This document shows positions 51,502 to 59,560 of a DNA stretch of 64,000 bases, one piece after another (position 1 is the stretch's first letter; each line of letters opens with the position of its first letter). The stretch is from Hydrogenoanaerobacterium saccharovorans (GTDB taxonomy: Bacteria; Bacillota; Clostridia; Oscillospirales; Ruminococcaceae). Position numbers and translations under genes: made by a program. Under the pieces are notes generated by a model, which saw only the letters and a list, made by a program, of their open reading frames with translations, was not told where the DNA came from and searched no databases. The stretch spans positions 186,001-250,000 of the forward strand of contig NZ_RKRD01000001.1 of NCBI RefSeq assembly GCF_003814745.1. The letters run 5' to 3'.

Positions 51502-52560
51502 GTGAAAAAATTGTTGTGCGCCGCTTTGGCGATGTTGCTGGTACTGGGGCTTTCAAGCTGCGGAAAGAATAAGGAAGAAGAAGTACCGGTAGATATGCCC
51601 GAAAAAGCACCGATAAACGATGTGCTTACTATTTATTCGCCGTTGCCGCAAGAGCTGCTGGATGCTGCCGTTGCAGGATTTGAGGAGAAAACAGGCATAA
51701 AAACCGAAGTGGTGTGTGACAGCGCCGATGCCCTAATTCAGCAGCTGAACACAGAAAAAGATACACCCAAGGCAGATGTACTGTTTGGTGCAGGAGCAGA
51801 GGTTGTGCATCAGTTTAAAACGCTGTTTTCTGCCTATGAATCAACCGAGAGCAGTTTTATTGACAGTAAATTTGCAAGCAAAAACAAGCTTTTTACACCG
51901 CTTACTCCCATGCCCATTGTGCTGATGTACAACAAAGAACAGACCACAAGAGCACCCGAGGGTTGGGCAACACTGATAAACAGCAGCTACAACGGCTGGG
52001 TGGCTTTTGCAAACCCCGAAAAATCGGGCACCTCCTACACCGCACTGTGTGTTATGGCGCAGACAAAAGAGACAGGACCTGAATATATCGAAAAGCTTGC
52101 GCTGAATCTTGACGGCAAGATGCTCGATGGTATTTCGGATGTTTACGCAAAAGTAGCCGAGGGTGAGTTCGCTGCTGGTATAACGCTTGAGAGCAGTGTA
52201 AAAAAATATCTTGATGCCGGGTATGAGAATTTGATTGGCATTGCCTACCCCAAAGAGGGAACCACCGCTGCACTGGAGGTAAGTGCGATTGTAGAAGGAG
52301 CAGCACACAAAGAGATGGCACAGCAGTTTGTGGATTATGTAAGCGGCGAAGATTTTCAAAAAACGCTGGTACAGCAGTTTGGGCTGCGTACGGTACGCAC
52401 CGATCTTTCTGACCCCGATGGGTTGACCGAGAAAAAGGATATTAATTTTATTGATTATAATATAGAGCAGGCAGTGTCCGGCAGAACCGAGTTGCTGAAA
52501 AAATTCTTGGATGCAGAGAAAAAAGCAGCGCCTAACAAAGAAGAGCCTCCGAAACAGTAA
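51502..52560 (+). CDS. Extracellular solute-binding lipoprotein (type 1/ iron-type SBP)
   Basis: 352 residues from GTG 51502 (GGGGAG 8 bases ahead); the frame also has a TTG at 51481. Signal peptide with lipobox LSSC (Cys 20). Two-lobed binding protein: LTIYSPLPQELLDAAVAGFEE, DVLFGAGAEVVHQFK, LMYNKEQTTRAPEGWATL, WVAFANPEKSGTSY and the closing EAFVDYVSG-like VDYVSGEDFQKTLVQQFG, which resembles Fe3+/2-aminoethylphosphonate-type binding proteins. It should deliver its ligand to an ABC permease, but no permease or ATPase lies beside it. Terminator downstream. Confidence 0.85.
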   Translation: MKKLLCAALAMLLVLGLSSCGKNKEEEVPVDMPEKAPINDVLTIYSPLPQELLDAAVAGFEEKTGIKTEVVCDSADALIQQLNTEKDTPKADVLFGAGAEVVHQFKTLFSAYESTESSFIDSKFASKNKLFTPLTPMPIVLMYNKEQTTRAPEGWATLINSSYNGWVAFANPEKSGTSYTALCVMAQTKETGPEYIEKLALNLDGKMLDGISDVYAKVAEGEFAAGITLESSVKKYLDAGYENLIGIAYPKEGTTAALEVSAIVEGAAHKEMAQQFVDYVSGEDFQKTLVQQFGLRTVRTDLSDPDGLTEKKDINFIDYNIEQAVSGRTELLKKFLDAEKKAAPNKEEPPKQ

Positions 52561-52564
52561 TTTT

Positions 52565-52602
52565 TAAGATCAGAACATATTTATGCTCTGATCTTTATTT
52601 TG
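52565..52602 (+). terminator. Terminator of the solute-binding protein gene
   Basis: AAGATCAGAACATA / TATGCTCTGATCTT stem, then TATTTTG. Confidence 0.75.
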
Positions 52603-52714
52603 CTCTTTGCAATTTTGTGCTATAATAAAATTTAAAGCATTTATCAATCAAATCTATTGAATTTGTAGGATATGCAAATAAATACAAACGGGATTTCCCA
52701 CAAAGGATGATACA

Positions 52715-53464
52715 ATGAAGTATTTCGACCTACATACACATACCGTGCTGTCGGACGGGACAAAAACCCCACAGCAGTTGCTGGATGCGGCAGAGAAAAA
52801 AGGCTATGGGCTGGGCATTTCAGACCATATCTTCTGCTGTAAAATGCTGACTTTACGCGATGTAGAACACTATTTGGATGAGCTTGACCGCTATAACGTA
52901 CTGCATGGTGTAGAGGCAAACCTCGGTGAAAATTTTACTTTGCCGCACAAACTGGATGAACGTGTGGACTATGTGATTGCAAGCGTGCATTCTGTGCAAG
53001 ACTTAAATGGAGAGAAGTTGGAACTGGGGCCCTATTTTTGTGCCCGCGCAGGCGATGCGGGTGCGCCGCCTTATAACCGCAGTTTTACAGCCGATGAAGC
53101 AAAACATTATCTCGAACAAATTTTGCAGATACTGGAATTTGATTTTAGATGCCAAAGAGTGGATATTTTGGGGCATTGCACGGTGCACCCCTTTTACGAT
53201 ACCTTGATGGGGCAAAAGTACCTCTCGGACTGGCAGGATGAAGTTGTAAAACTTTGCAAAAAATATACAGTTGCAATAGAAATTAGCGGCCTGTGGCATT
53301 GCCCGGATGAGGATTTGATACGAAAGGCACACGTTGCCGGAGTGAAATTTTCTTTGGGCAGCGATTGCCACCAACCAGAAGATACGTGTGATTTGGACTA
53401 CGCATTGGATATGCTGCGAAAAATTGGTATTGGGCAGGATGAATTGTTTACCATTAAAGCATAA
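52715..53464 (+). CDS. PHP-domain phosphoesterase (histidinol-phosphatase-like)
   Basis: 249 residues. PHP metal motifs: YFDLHTHTVLSDG (HxH), ISDHIF (xDH), LHGVEAN, VIASVHS, the mid-block DILGHC and near the end FSLGSDCHQPED (DxH). Such proteins hydrolyse histidinol phosphate or other phosphoesters; without a his operon the substrate is uncertain. ATG 52715 with AAAGGA ahead. The metal permease gene follows about 130 bases later. Confidence 0.85.
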   Translation: MKYFDLHTHTVLSDGTKTPQQLLDAAEKKGYGLGISDHIFCCKMLTLRDVEHYLDELDRYNVLHGVEANLGENFTLPHKLDERVDYVIASVHSVQDLNGEKLELGPYFCARAGDAGAPPYNRSFTADEAKHYLEQILQILEFDFRCQRVDILGHCTVHPFYDTLMGQKYLSDWQDEVVKLCKKYTVAIEISGLWHCPDEDLIRKAHVAGVKFSLGSDCHQPEDTCDLDYALDMLRKIGIGQDELFTIKA

Positions 53465-53593
53465 ACTTCGCCGTATCATCAATACAAAAAAATATTGTAC
53501 GTAAGGCAGTTTTCTCCGGCGCGCAAATGCAGTGTAACGGGGTGGCCATTGCCCGAAAAGCCCGCGGCATTGCCGCAAGAAGGAAGATATTGT

Positions 53594-54595
53594 ATGAAAC
53601 TTGAATTAACCCTTTTACATCAGCATGAATCCGCTTTGGACAGCATGCTGGAAGCATTTTTTGAATCGATGGGCTTACCGCATGAGTGGACAGAATTTTT
53701 GCTGCACTTTATGGCTGATACCATCAACTTGTTTTTGATTTTGATCGTAGTCATGTTTGCAGTGTCGTTACTGCAAACCTATATCCCTTTTGACCGCTTG
53801 CAAAAAAAGCTCTCGGCATTGGGCAGTGTATGGGGTTATCTGCTTGCATTGGCTCTGGGTGTGGTTTCTCCGTTTTGCAGCTGTACCATCATCCCTGTGG
53901 TGATGGGGCTGATTTCGATGGGGGTACCGGTTCAAGTAGCTCTTTGCTATTTAACATCCGCAGCTTTGCTCAATGTGGGCACGGTAGTTGCTATGTTTTC
54001 CACTATGGGTGTGCAGTTTGGTGGAATCTATATCGCCGTATCGCTGTTAATCGCAGTGCTTACTTCTATTCTTATTCGTCCGTTTGCCGGTAAAGAAAAT
54101 ATCATAAGCTACGAAGCAGGTCACCATCATGGCCACCATTGCCATGATGAAAACTGCCATATTCATACCGAGTGCTGCCATCATGAGCCAAAAACACGGG
54201 TGGGCTATTGTGTAGATAATGTCACACATATCTTGCGCCAAACATGGGTTTATATGGTGCTGAGTGTTGCGCTGTCCAGTGCTGTCATCAGCTTTGTACC
54301 CATAGAAACACTCAATACAGTGATCGGCCAAAACAATGTGTTATCCCCGTTGCTTGCAGGCATCGTGGGTGCACCCATTCATGCAGATGTGTTTGCCATA
54401 TTGCCTTTGCTACAACTTTTGCTGCCCATCAATCGTTCGGCAACCTTGGCGTTTGCACTGGGGGCAATGGCAATATCGATACCCGAAGTGGTACTGCTCA
54501 GCCGTGTTTTTAAACCCAAAACAATTGCCGCATATGTTGTTGTGCTTGTAGTGCTTTCTGTAGTGGCAGGTTATCTTGCAGCACTTGTAGCGTAA
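53594..54595 (+). CDS. Permease of the ArsP/DUF318 type with His/Cys-rich loop
   Basis: 333 residues from ATG 53594 (GAAGGAAG ahead); the longer frame from 53495 is not supported. About eight transmembrane helices; signature SPFCSCTIIPVVMGLISMGVPVQVAL, repeated as VGAPIHADVFAILPLLQ in the second half. Residues about 176-202 form a cytosolic or outer loop with HHHGHHCHDENCHIH then CCHHE, a likely metal-binding cluster. ArsP-type permeases move organic arsenicals or metal; metal handling is inferred from this loop. The 130 bases ahead hold two small hairpins (CGGG/CCCG, GCGGC/GCCGC). Confidence 0.8.
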   Translation: MKLELTLLHQHESALDSMLEAFFESMGLPHEWTEFLLHFMADTINLFLILIVVMFAVSLLQTYIPFDRLQKKLSALGSVWGYLLALALGVVSPFCSCTIIPVVMGLISMGVPVQVALCYLTSAALLNVGTVVAMFSTMGVQFGGIYIAVSLLIAVLTSILIRPFAGKENIISYEAGHHHGHHCHDENCHIHTECCHHEPKTRVGYCVDNVTHILRQTWVYMVLSVALSSAVISFVPIETLNTVIGQNNVLSPLLAGIVGAPIHADVFAILPLLQLLLPINRSATLAFALGAMAISIPEVVLLSRVFKPKTIAAYVVVLVVLSVVAGYLAALVA

Positions 54596-54632
54596 ACTGC
54601 ACGATAGCATTATTGTGTAATGCGTTTTTTCG

Positions 54633-54660
54633 TTGACAATGATTTAACAATAGTTTAATA
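54633..54660 (+). promoter_or_regulatory. Possible promoter of the isocitrate dehydrogenase-type gene
   Basis: TTGACA at 54633-54638 and TTTAAT/TTAATA at 54654-54660 with a 15-16 base spacer. Confidence 0.5.
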
Positions 54661-54710
54661 TAAGAACTGATTGTAATACAGAATAACCAACACAGAACAG
54701 GGGTGTCAGT

Positions 54711-55871
54711 ATGGAACAAAAAGTACAGGCTGCGGCGGCACACTTTGCCGCTTTGGTTGAAGCGCAGCTTGCCAGAGTTGAGCGCATGAAAGCAGTAAAA
54801 GATTTTGTGGATTACTCAAAACTGGATAAGATTATCATTGGCGTATGTGGCGGCGACGGTATTGGGCCGGTTATTACCCACGAGGCGGAGCGTGTTTTGC
54901 GTTATCTGCTGGCAGATGAAGTAAAAGCAGGCAAAATAGAGTTCCGCGAAATCGATGGCCTCACCATCGAGAACCGTGTTGCATGCATGAAGGCAATCCC
55001 CGATGATGTGCTGGCAGAACTCAAAGAGTGCCATGTTATCCTAAAAGGCCCTACAACCACACCGCGTGCGGGCGACCCATGGCCGAATATTGAGAGTGCC
55101 AACGTTGCAATGCGAAAAGAGCTTGATTTATTTGCAAACGTGCGTCCGGTAAAAGTGCCTTCGGAGGGCATTGATTGGACATTCTTCCGCGAAAACACCG
55201 AGGGTGCCTATACACTTGGCTCTTGCGGTACCAATGTGGATGATGAGCTTGCGTTTGACTTTACGGTAACCACCACCGAAGGCACCGAAAGAATAGCTCG
55301 CCTTGCTTACGATTACGCAAAGAAAAACGGCAAAAAACGTGTTTCTATCGTAACAAAAGCAAACATTGTAAAAACAACCGACGGCAAATTTTTAAAACTG
55401 TGCCAAAATATAGCAAAAGAGTACCCCGACATCACAACCGATGACTGGTACATTGATATTATGACTGCCAAATTGATTGACCCCAAGCGCAGAAAAGATT
55501 TTCAGGTTATGGTACTGCCAAACCTGTACGGCGATATTATTACAGATGAAGCCGCAGAGATGCAGGGTGGTGTAGGTACCGCGGGCAGTGCAAACCTTGG
55601 CAAGCGTTATGCAATGTTTGAAGCAATTCACGGTTCGGCACCCAGAATGATGGACGAGGGAAGAGGCTGCTTTGCAGACCCTTGTTCAATGCTGCGCGCG
55701 GCGGTTATGCTGCTTTCGCACATCGATCACCAAACCGAGGCAAACAAACTGGAAAGAGCTTTGGATATTTGCATGTATGAGGAGAAAAAACTGGCCATTA
55801 CCGGGCGCGATACCGGGGCTACCTGCGAAGAATTCGGTAATTATGTTATGAGCACGATTGAGACTCTGTAA
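54711..55871 (+). CDS. Isocitrate/isopropylmalate dehydrogenase family protein
   Basis: 386 residues. A 35-residue N-terminal helical extension, then the beta-decarboxylating dehydrogenase core: GVCGGDGIGPVITHEAERVL, ILKGPTTTPRAGDPWP, LDLFANVRPVKVP, ENTEGAYTLG, the Lys/Asp metal region ITDEAAEMQGGVGTAGSANLG and EAIHGSAP with the cofactor loop. The family includes NAD- and NADP-isocitrate and isopropylmalate dehydrogenases; with no leu operon nearby, isocitrate is more likely. Rex follows within 23 bases and is probably co-transcribed, linking it to NADH redox control. Confidence 0.85.
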   Translation: MEQKVQAAAAHFAALVEAQLARVERMKAVKDFVDYSKLDKIIIGVCGGDGIGPVITHEAERVLRYLLADEVKAGKIEFREIDGLTIENRVACMKAIPDDVLAELKECHVILKGPTTTPRAGDPWPNIESANVAMRKELDLFANVRPVKVPSEGIDWTFFRENTEGAYTLGSCGTNVDDELAFDFTVTTTEGTERIARLAYDYAKKNGKKRVSIVTKANIVKTTDGKFLKLCQNIAKEYPDITTDDWYIDIMTAKLIDPKRRKDFQVMVLPNLYGDIITDEAAEMQGGVGTAGSANLGKRYAMFEAIHGSAPRMMDEGRGCFADPCSMLRAAVMLLSHIDHQTEANKLERALDICMYEEKKLAITGRDTGATCEEFGNYVMSTIETL

Positions 55872-55894
55872 ATAAGTTGGAAAAGGTGAATGCA

Positions 55895-56560
55895 ATGAGC
55901 AAACAGGTATCTATCTCAGTTATCAGGCGACTGCCGAGATATTACCGTTTTCTTGGCGAACTTTTGAAAAATGGCATACATAGAATCTCCTCGCGCGAGC
56001 TTTCTTCCCGCATGGGGCTTACCGCGTCGCAGATCAGGCAGGATTTAAACTGCTTTGGCGGATTTGGCCAACAGGGCTATGGTTACAACGTCGAGGCACT
56101 GTACGGCGAAATCGGCCATATTCTTGGGTTGGATCAGAATTATAAAACCATCCTTATCGGTGTGGGTAACCTTGGCAGAGCAGTTGCAAACCATATGACG
56201 TTTGATGGCAGAGGCTATGAACTGATTGGTTTGTTTGACAGCAACGAGAAGGTCGTTGGTGACGTTGTTCGTGATATAGCCGTTATGGATATGGACGAGA
56301 TGGAAGATTTCTGCATAAAAAATAAACCCGATGTTGCTATTTTATGTACTCCCCGAGAAGCGGCACAGCGCATTGCCGATAAGCTGGTAGAACTTGGCGT
56401 GCGTGGCTTTTGGAATTATTCGCATTATGATATCAATATGAATCATCCACATGTAGCGGTAGAAAATGTTCACCTCGGCGATAGCCTGATGACATTGTGC
56501 TATAAGGTAAAAGACCTGGATAGCCCAGACGGCCCTGCCGAAGGGAACAAAAATATATAA
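55895..56560 (+). CDS. rex: Redox-sensing transcriptional repressor Rex
   Basis: 221 residues from ATG 55895 (AAGGTG 6 bases ahead); the frame begins at a TTG 18 bases earlier. N-terminal winged helix with SISVIRRLPRYYRFLGELL and SSRMGLTASQIRQDLNCFG, FGQQGYGY; Rossmann NAD(H) domain with ILIGVGNLGRAVANH (GxGxxG) and FWNYSHYDI. It reads the NADH/NAD+ ratio and represses fermentative genes. It lies directly behind the isocitrate dehydrogenase-type gene. Confidence 0.95.
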   Translation: MSKQVSISVIRRLPRYYRFLGELLKNGIHRISSRELSSRMGLTASQIRQDLNCFGGFGQQGYGYNVEALYGEIGHILGLDQNYKTILIGVGNLGRAVANHMTFDGRGYELIGLFDSNEKVVGDVVRDIAVMDMDEMEDFCIKNKPDVAILCTPREAAQRIADKLVELGVRGFWNYSHYDINMNHPHVAVENVHLGDSLMTLCYKVKDLDSPDGPAEGNKNI

Positions 56561-56564
56561 ATGC

Positions 56565-56598
56565 AAAACGGCTGTGATGAATCAATCACAGCCGTTTT
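56565..56598 (+). terminator. Terminator of the IDH-rex unit
   Basis: AAAACGGCTGTGATT-type perfect hairpin AACGGCTGTGAT / ATCACAGCCGTTTTT with a short loop; also serves the convergent XRE operon. Confidence 0.85.
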
Positions 56599-56810
56599 TA
56601 GTTCTTATCCTGTTTTAGTCCAAGAATATAATCAGCACTCACATTATAAAATTTGCAAAGGGTAACCAAATGGCAAATTGGCAATTCGTTAATTCCATTT
56701 TCGTACCGCGAATAAACTTCCTGTGTGGTTCCTAGAACTTTAGCTATTGCTTCTTGTTTTAAGTCGTTATCTTCGCGTAATTCTCTGAGCACCTCAAAAT
56801 ACATTTTCAT
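56598..56810 (-). CDS. Small XRE-family regulator, paralogue of the gene at 57125
   Basis: 70 residues, a bare Cro/CI helix-turn-helix: LRELREDNDLKQEAIAKVLG (helices 1-2), TTQEVYSRYENGINELPI (recognition helix), ending ADYILGLKQDKN. About 80 percent identical by eye to the first gene of the operon (14 differences in 70 positions), so the two arose by duplication. It is the third and last gene of a three-regulator unit. The start has only a weak site (GTGGTG). Confidence 0.85.
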   Translation of the reverse strand: MKMYFEVLRELREDNDLKQEAIAKVLGTTQEVYSRYENGINELPICHLVTLCKFYNVSADYILGLKQDKN

Positions 56811-56854
56811 GCTTTACACCACGCTTTACTGTAAATCATTATTGCAGCCAAAGG

Positions 56855-57109
56855 TCAATGCTTTGCATTTGTAAGTAGCTCAAGAGAAACATTTAGTATA
56901 TTTGCAAGTGCTACCAATTCAATATCGGTGACAAAGCGTTCTCCGTTTTCGATTCTTTGAATTGCATTTTTGTCAACATCAAGCCCTTGAATTTGCAGTT
57001 GATCAGCAAGCATTCGCTGTGACACTTTTGGGTTTAAACTCTTACGTATTCGCGCTACATTTTTACCACAGATATTATTTCTACCGTCGACGGCTTTATT
57101 TTTATACAT
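56855..57109 (-). CDS. XRE-family regulator, second gene of the trio
   Basis: 84 residues: NVARIRKSLNPKVSQRMLADQL and IQRIENGERFVTDIELVALA, an XRE helix-turn-helix of a different subfamily from its neighbours. It starts 15 bases after the preceding gene with AAGGTG ahead. No other domain is present; it may heterodimerise or regulate with the flanking pair, which is inference. Confidence 0.82.
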   Translation of the reverse strand: MYKNKAVDGRNNICGKNVARIRKSLNPKVSQRMLADQLQIQGLDVDKNAIQRIENGERFVTDIELVALANILNVSLELLTNAKH

Positions 57110-57124
57110 CCAAACACCTTCGTT

Positions 57125-57337
57125 TTAGTTCTTATCCTGTTTTAGCCCAAGAATATAATCAGCGCTCACATTATAAAACTTACAAAGCATAATGAGATGG
57201 CGAATAGGCATTTCGTTTAGTCCCTTTTCGTAACGGGAATACATCTGTTGCGATGTTCCCAATATTTTTGCAATAGCTTCCTGCTTTAAATCATTATCCT
57301 CACGCAATTCCCTAATTATTTCTATATATGTTTTCAT
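57125..57337 (-). CDS. Small XRE-family regulator, first gene of the trio
   Basis: 70 residues, same fold as the third gene: IRELREDNDLKQEAIAKILG, TSQQMYSRYEKGLNEMPI, identical C-terminal 20 residues ending in ADYILGLKQDKN. TTGGAG precedes ATG 57337. Divergent from the 46-residue protein at 57446; palindromes lie in the shared intergenic region. Confidence 0.85.
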   Translation of the reverse strand: MKTYIEIIRELREDNDLKQEAIAKILGTSQQMYSRYEKGLNEMPIRHLIMLCKFYNVSADYILGLKQDKN

Positions 57338-57357
57338 AAATATATCACTCCAATAAA

Positions 57358-57412
57358 ATTATACGTACAACATATATGATGTATTGACTTTACATAATAT
57401 ATTATGTAAAAT
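57358..57412. promoter_or_regulatory. Divergent promoter region with palindromic operator
   Basis: Rightward: TTGACT 57384-57389, 17-base spacer, TAAAAT 57407-57412. A perfect 16-base palindrome ACATAATATATTATGT (57392-57407) fills the spacer. Leftward: TATAAT on the minus strand at 57358-57363 with CATATATG palindrome nearby at 57371-57378. The site is well placed for autoregulation by the XRE proteins. Confidence 0.65.
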
Positions 57413-57445
57413 TGCATGTATAACATTTAAATTGGAGGGAAAAAG

Positions 57446-57586
57446 ATGCCGGATTATGAAAAAATGTATACCGTATTGTTCAATAGGGTGACAGATGCAA
57501 TTGAACAGTTGCAAACCGCACAGCAGATTACCGAGGAAATTTATGTTGCCTCAGGTGAACAGGCAAACAAAAACGAGGATGGCTAG
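57446..57586 (+). CDS. Small protein of 46 residues
   Basis: A 46-codon frame starting MPDYEKMYTVLFNRVTDAIE and ending ASGEQANKNEDG. TTGGAGGG lies 6 bases ahead of ATG 57446 and a good promoter is upstream. It is predicted to be one amphipathic helix or coiled coil; no family is recognised. Divergent from the XRE trio, so they may control it. The terminator hairpin overlaps its last codons and stop. Confidence 0.72.
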   Translation: MPDYEKMYTVLFNRVTDAIEQLQTAQQITEEIYVASGEQANKNEDG

Positions 57587-57600
57587 CCATCCTCGTTTTT
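57572..57600 (+). terminator. Terminator overlapping the end of the 46-residue protein
   Basis: AACGAGGATGGC / GCCATCCTCGTTTTT: the stem includes the last codons and the stop. Confidence 0.8.
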
Positions 57601-57638
57601 ACGCTATCATTTGTAAGTTGTTTTAGTGATTTGCTTTA

Positions 57639-58049
57639 TTATACGATATACTTTTTAACGCTTTCGGGAAGTTCTGCAGCGTCGCAAGATACTGTAAAGA
57701 TGATCGATGCTTTGCTTACCTCAACAAGTGCATTCAAATCTTCTATAAAAGCAGCAAACTCTTCGTAATTTTTGCCGCCTATTTTCAGCGTGCCATCTAC
57801 AAAGATTTCAGAAATATCATAGTTGCCTGCAAAAATACCTGCGAGGAAACCATAAAACGCCTTGTAGCCCTCAACCTTATAATCTTCGATATCAATCAAT
57901 CTGACAGCATGATCGATATTGTATGTCATTTTAAGACCTTTCTCAACGCATACGATATTACCGGTGGTTGTTTTAACGGCGGCATTAATCTGATTGATGA
58001 GTGTTTTTGTTTTGCCGGAGCCTTTGTTACCCACGATGAGCTTAATCAT
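57639..58049 (-). CDS. P-loop hypothetical protein
   Basis: 136 residues. Walker A near the start, MIKLIVGNKGSGKTKTLINQ, then ENAAVKTTTGNIVCVE-type strand; FVDGTLKIGGKN may hold a Walker B Asp. It looks like a small Firmicutes ATPase of unknown function, about the size of twitching-motility-associated or zeta-like P-loop proteins, but I do not assign a function. GGGAGG precedes ATG. Upstream of pgi on the same strand, with about 60 bases between. Confidence 0.72.
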   Translation of the reverse strand: MIKLIVGNKGSGKTKTLINQINAAVKTTTGNIVCVEKGLKMTYNIDHAVRLIDIEDYKVEGYKAFYGFLAGIFAGNYDISEIFVDGTLKIGGKNYEEFAAFIEDLNALVEVSKASIIFTVSCDAAELPESVKKYIV

Positions 58050-58111
58050 GTTTTATTCCTCCCAGTTTTTATTATATTTGGTATCGCCCTGCGGCGAATG
58101 TTGTGTGTTGC

Positions 58112-59449
58112 CTATTTTAATTTTGCTTCCAATTCAGCCTTCATATCCTCATAACCCGGTTTGCCAAGCAAAGCAAACATATTCTTTTTGTAACTCTCAA
58201 CGCCCGGCTGATCGAATGGGTTTACGTTCAATGTGTAACCCGAGATGGCACATGCTTTTTCAAAGAAGTAAACCATATAGCCAAACTCGTGTTCGTTGAT
58301 TTCGGGAAGCTCAAGCACGATGTTGGGAACACCGCCCTCTGTGTGTGCTAAGATGGTGCCTTCCAGCGCCTTTCTGTTTACAACGGACATATTCTGCCCA
58401 GAAAGGAAGTTGAGCCCGTCTGCGTTGGCTGCATCATTATCAATGTATAAATCGGATTTTGGTTTTTTAATATCCATCACGGTTTCGATTAAAATACGCT
58501 CACCCTGTTGGATGTATTGACCCATGGAGTGGAGGTCGGTAGAAAAAGTTGCAGAGGAGGGGAACAAACCTTTATTTTCTTTGCCCTCGCTCTCGCCAAA
58601 CAGTTGTTTGAACCATTCTGCCATCATAGTAAAAGCAGGTTCGTAGCTCACCAGCATTTCTATGGCTTTGCCTTTGCGATACAAACAGTTGCGAATGGCC
58701 GCGTAGCGGTAGCAATCGTTGGAAGAAACATCATCGTTGTCAAGTTCTTTCTGGGCCGTTGCCGCACCATTCATAATGGCGTCAATGTCAATGCCTGCAA
58801 CAGCAATGGGTAATAAACCAACCGCAGTAAGTACCGAGAATCTTCCGCCTACATCATCGGGGATGCCAAAGGTTTCGTACCCTTGTTCATTGCAAAGCTG
58901 TTTGAGTGTTCCGCGGGCTTTGTCGGTGGTACAGTAAATTCTGCCTTTTGCACCGTCAACACCGTATTTTTTCTCAAGCAGTTCACGGAAGATACGGAAT
59001 GCCAAAGCGGGTTCTGTCGTGGTGCCCGATTTTGAAATAACGTTGATAGAAATATCTTTGCCCTCGCAAATCGAGAGGATTTCGTTTAAATAAGTAGGAT
59101 TGATGTTGTTGCCCGCAAAGAAGATATCTGGTGTATCTTTTTTGAGGTTGTTATAGAAAGGAGAACGGAGCAATTCGATGGCAGCTCTTGCACCGAGGTA
59201 GCTTCCGCCAATACCGATGACGATTAAAATGTCGCTGTCTTTTTTAATTTTTGCAGCAGCAGCTTTAATTCTGCAAAACTCTTCTTTATCGTAGTCGGTA
59301 GGGAGGTTGAGCCAACCCAAAAAGTCGTTCCCCTTGCCGGTACCTTCATGCAAGGTTTTATGTGCAGCCTTAATCTCGGGGTAAATTGCATTGATTTCAG
59401 CCTCTGTTAAAAAGCCCTTAATATAGTTGGCGTTTAATTTTAATGGCAT
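58112..59449 (-). CDS. pgi: Glucose-6-phosphate isomerase
   Basis: 445 residues, near the usual 450 of Firmicutes. Motifs: VIGIGGSYLGARAAIEL, NVISKSGTTTEPALAFRI (sugar-phosphate binding), VGGRFSVLTAVGLLP, the catalytic region HSMGQYIQQGER and EHEFGYMVYFFEKACA, VNPFDQPGVESYK (catalytic Lys near). It interconverts glucose-6-phosphate and fructose-6-phosphate. TGGAGG precedes ATG. Single gene. Confidence 0.95.
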   Translation of the reverse strand: MPLKLNANYIKGFLTEAEINAIYPEIKAAHKTLHEGTGKGNDFLGWLNLPTDYDKEEFCRIKAAAAKIKKDSDILIVIGIGGSYLGARAAIELLRSPFYNNLKKDTPDIFFAGNNINPTYLNEILSICEGKDISINVISKSGTTTEPALAFRIFRELLEKKYGVDGAKGRIYCTTDKARGTLKQLCNEQGYETFGIPDDVGGRFSVLTAVGLLPIAVAGIDIDAIMNGAATAQKELDNDDVSSNDCYRYAAIRNCLYRKGKAIEMLVSYEPAFTMMAEWFKQLFGESEGKENKGLFPSSATFSTDLHSMGQYIQQGERILIETVMDIKKPKSDLYIDNDAANADGLNFLSGQNMSVVNRKALEGTILAHTEGGVPNIVLELPEINEHEFGYMVYFFEKACAISGYTLNVNPFDQPGVESYKKNMFALLGKPGYEDMKAELEAKLK

Positions 59450-59560
59450 TTAAAATTCCTCCAGTTTTCTATGTCTTTATTCTACAATATTACAGCATTA
59501 TTTGCAAGTATCTTGTTCGAATATCTTGTCAATTTATGCAGTTTTCACAAAAAGTTCATT

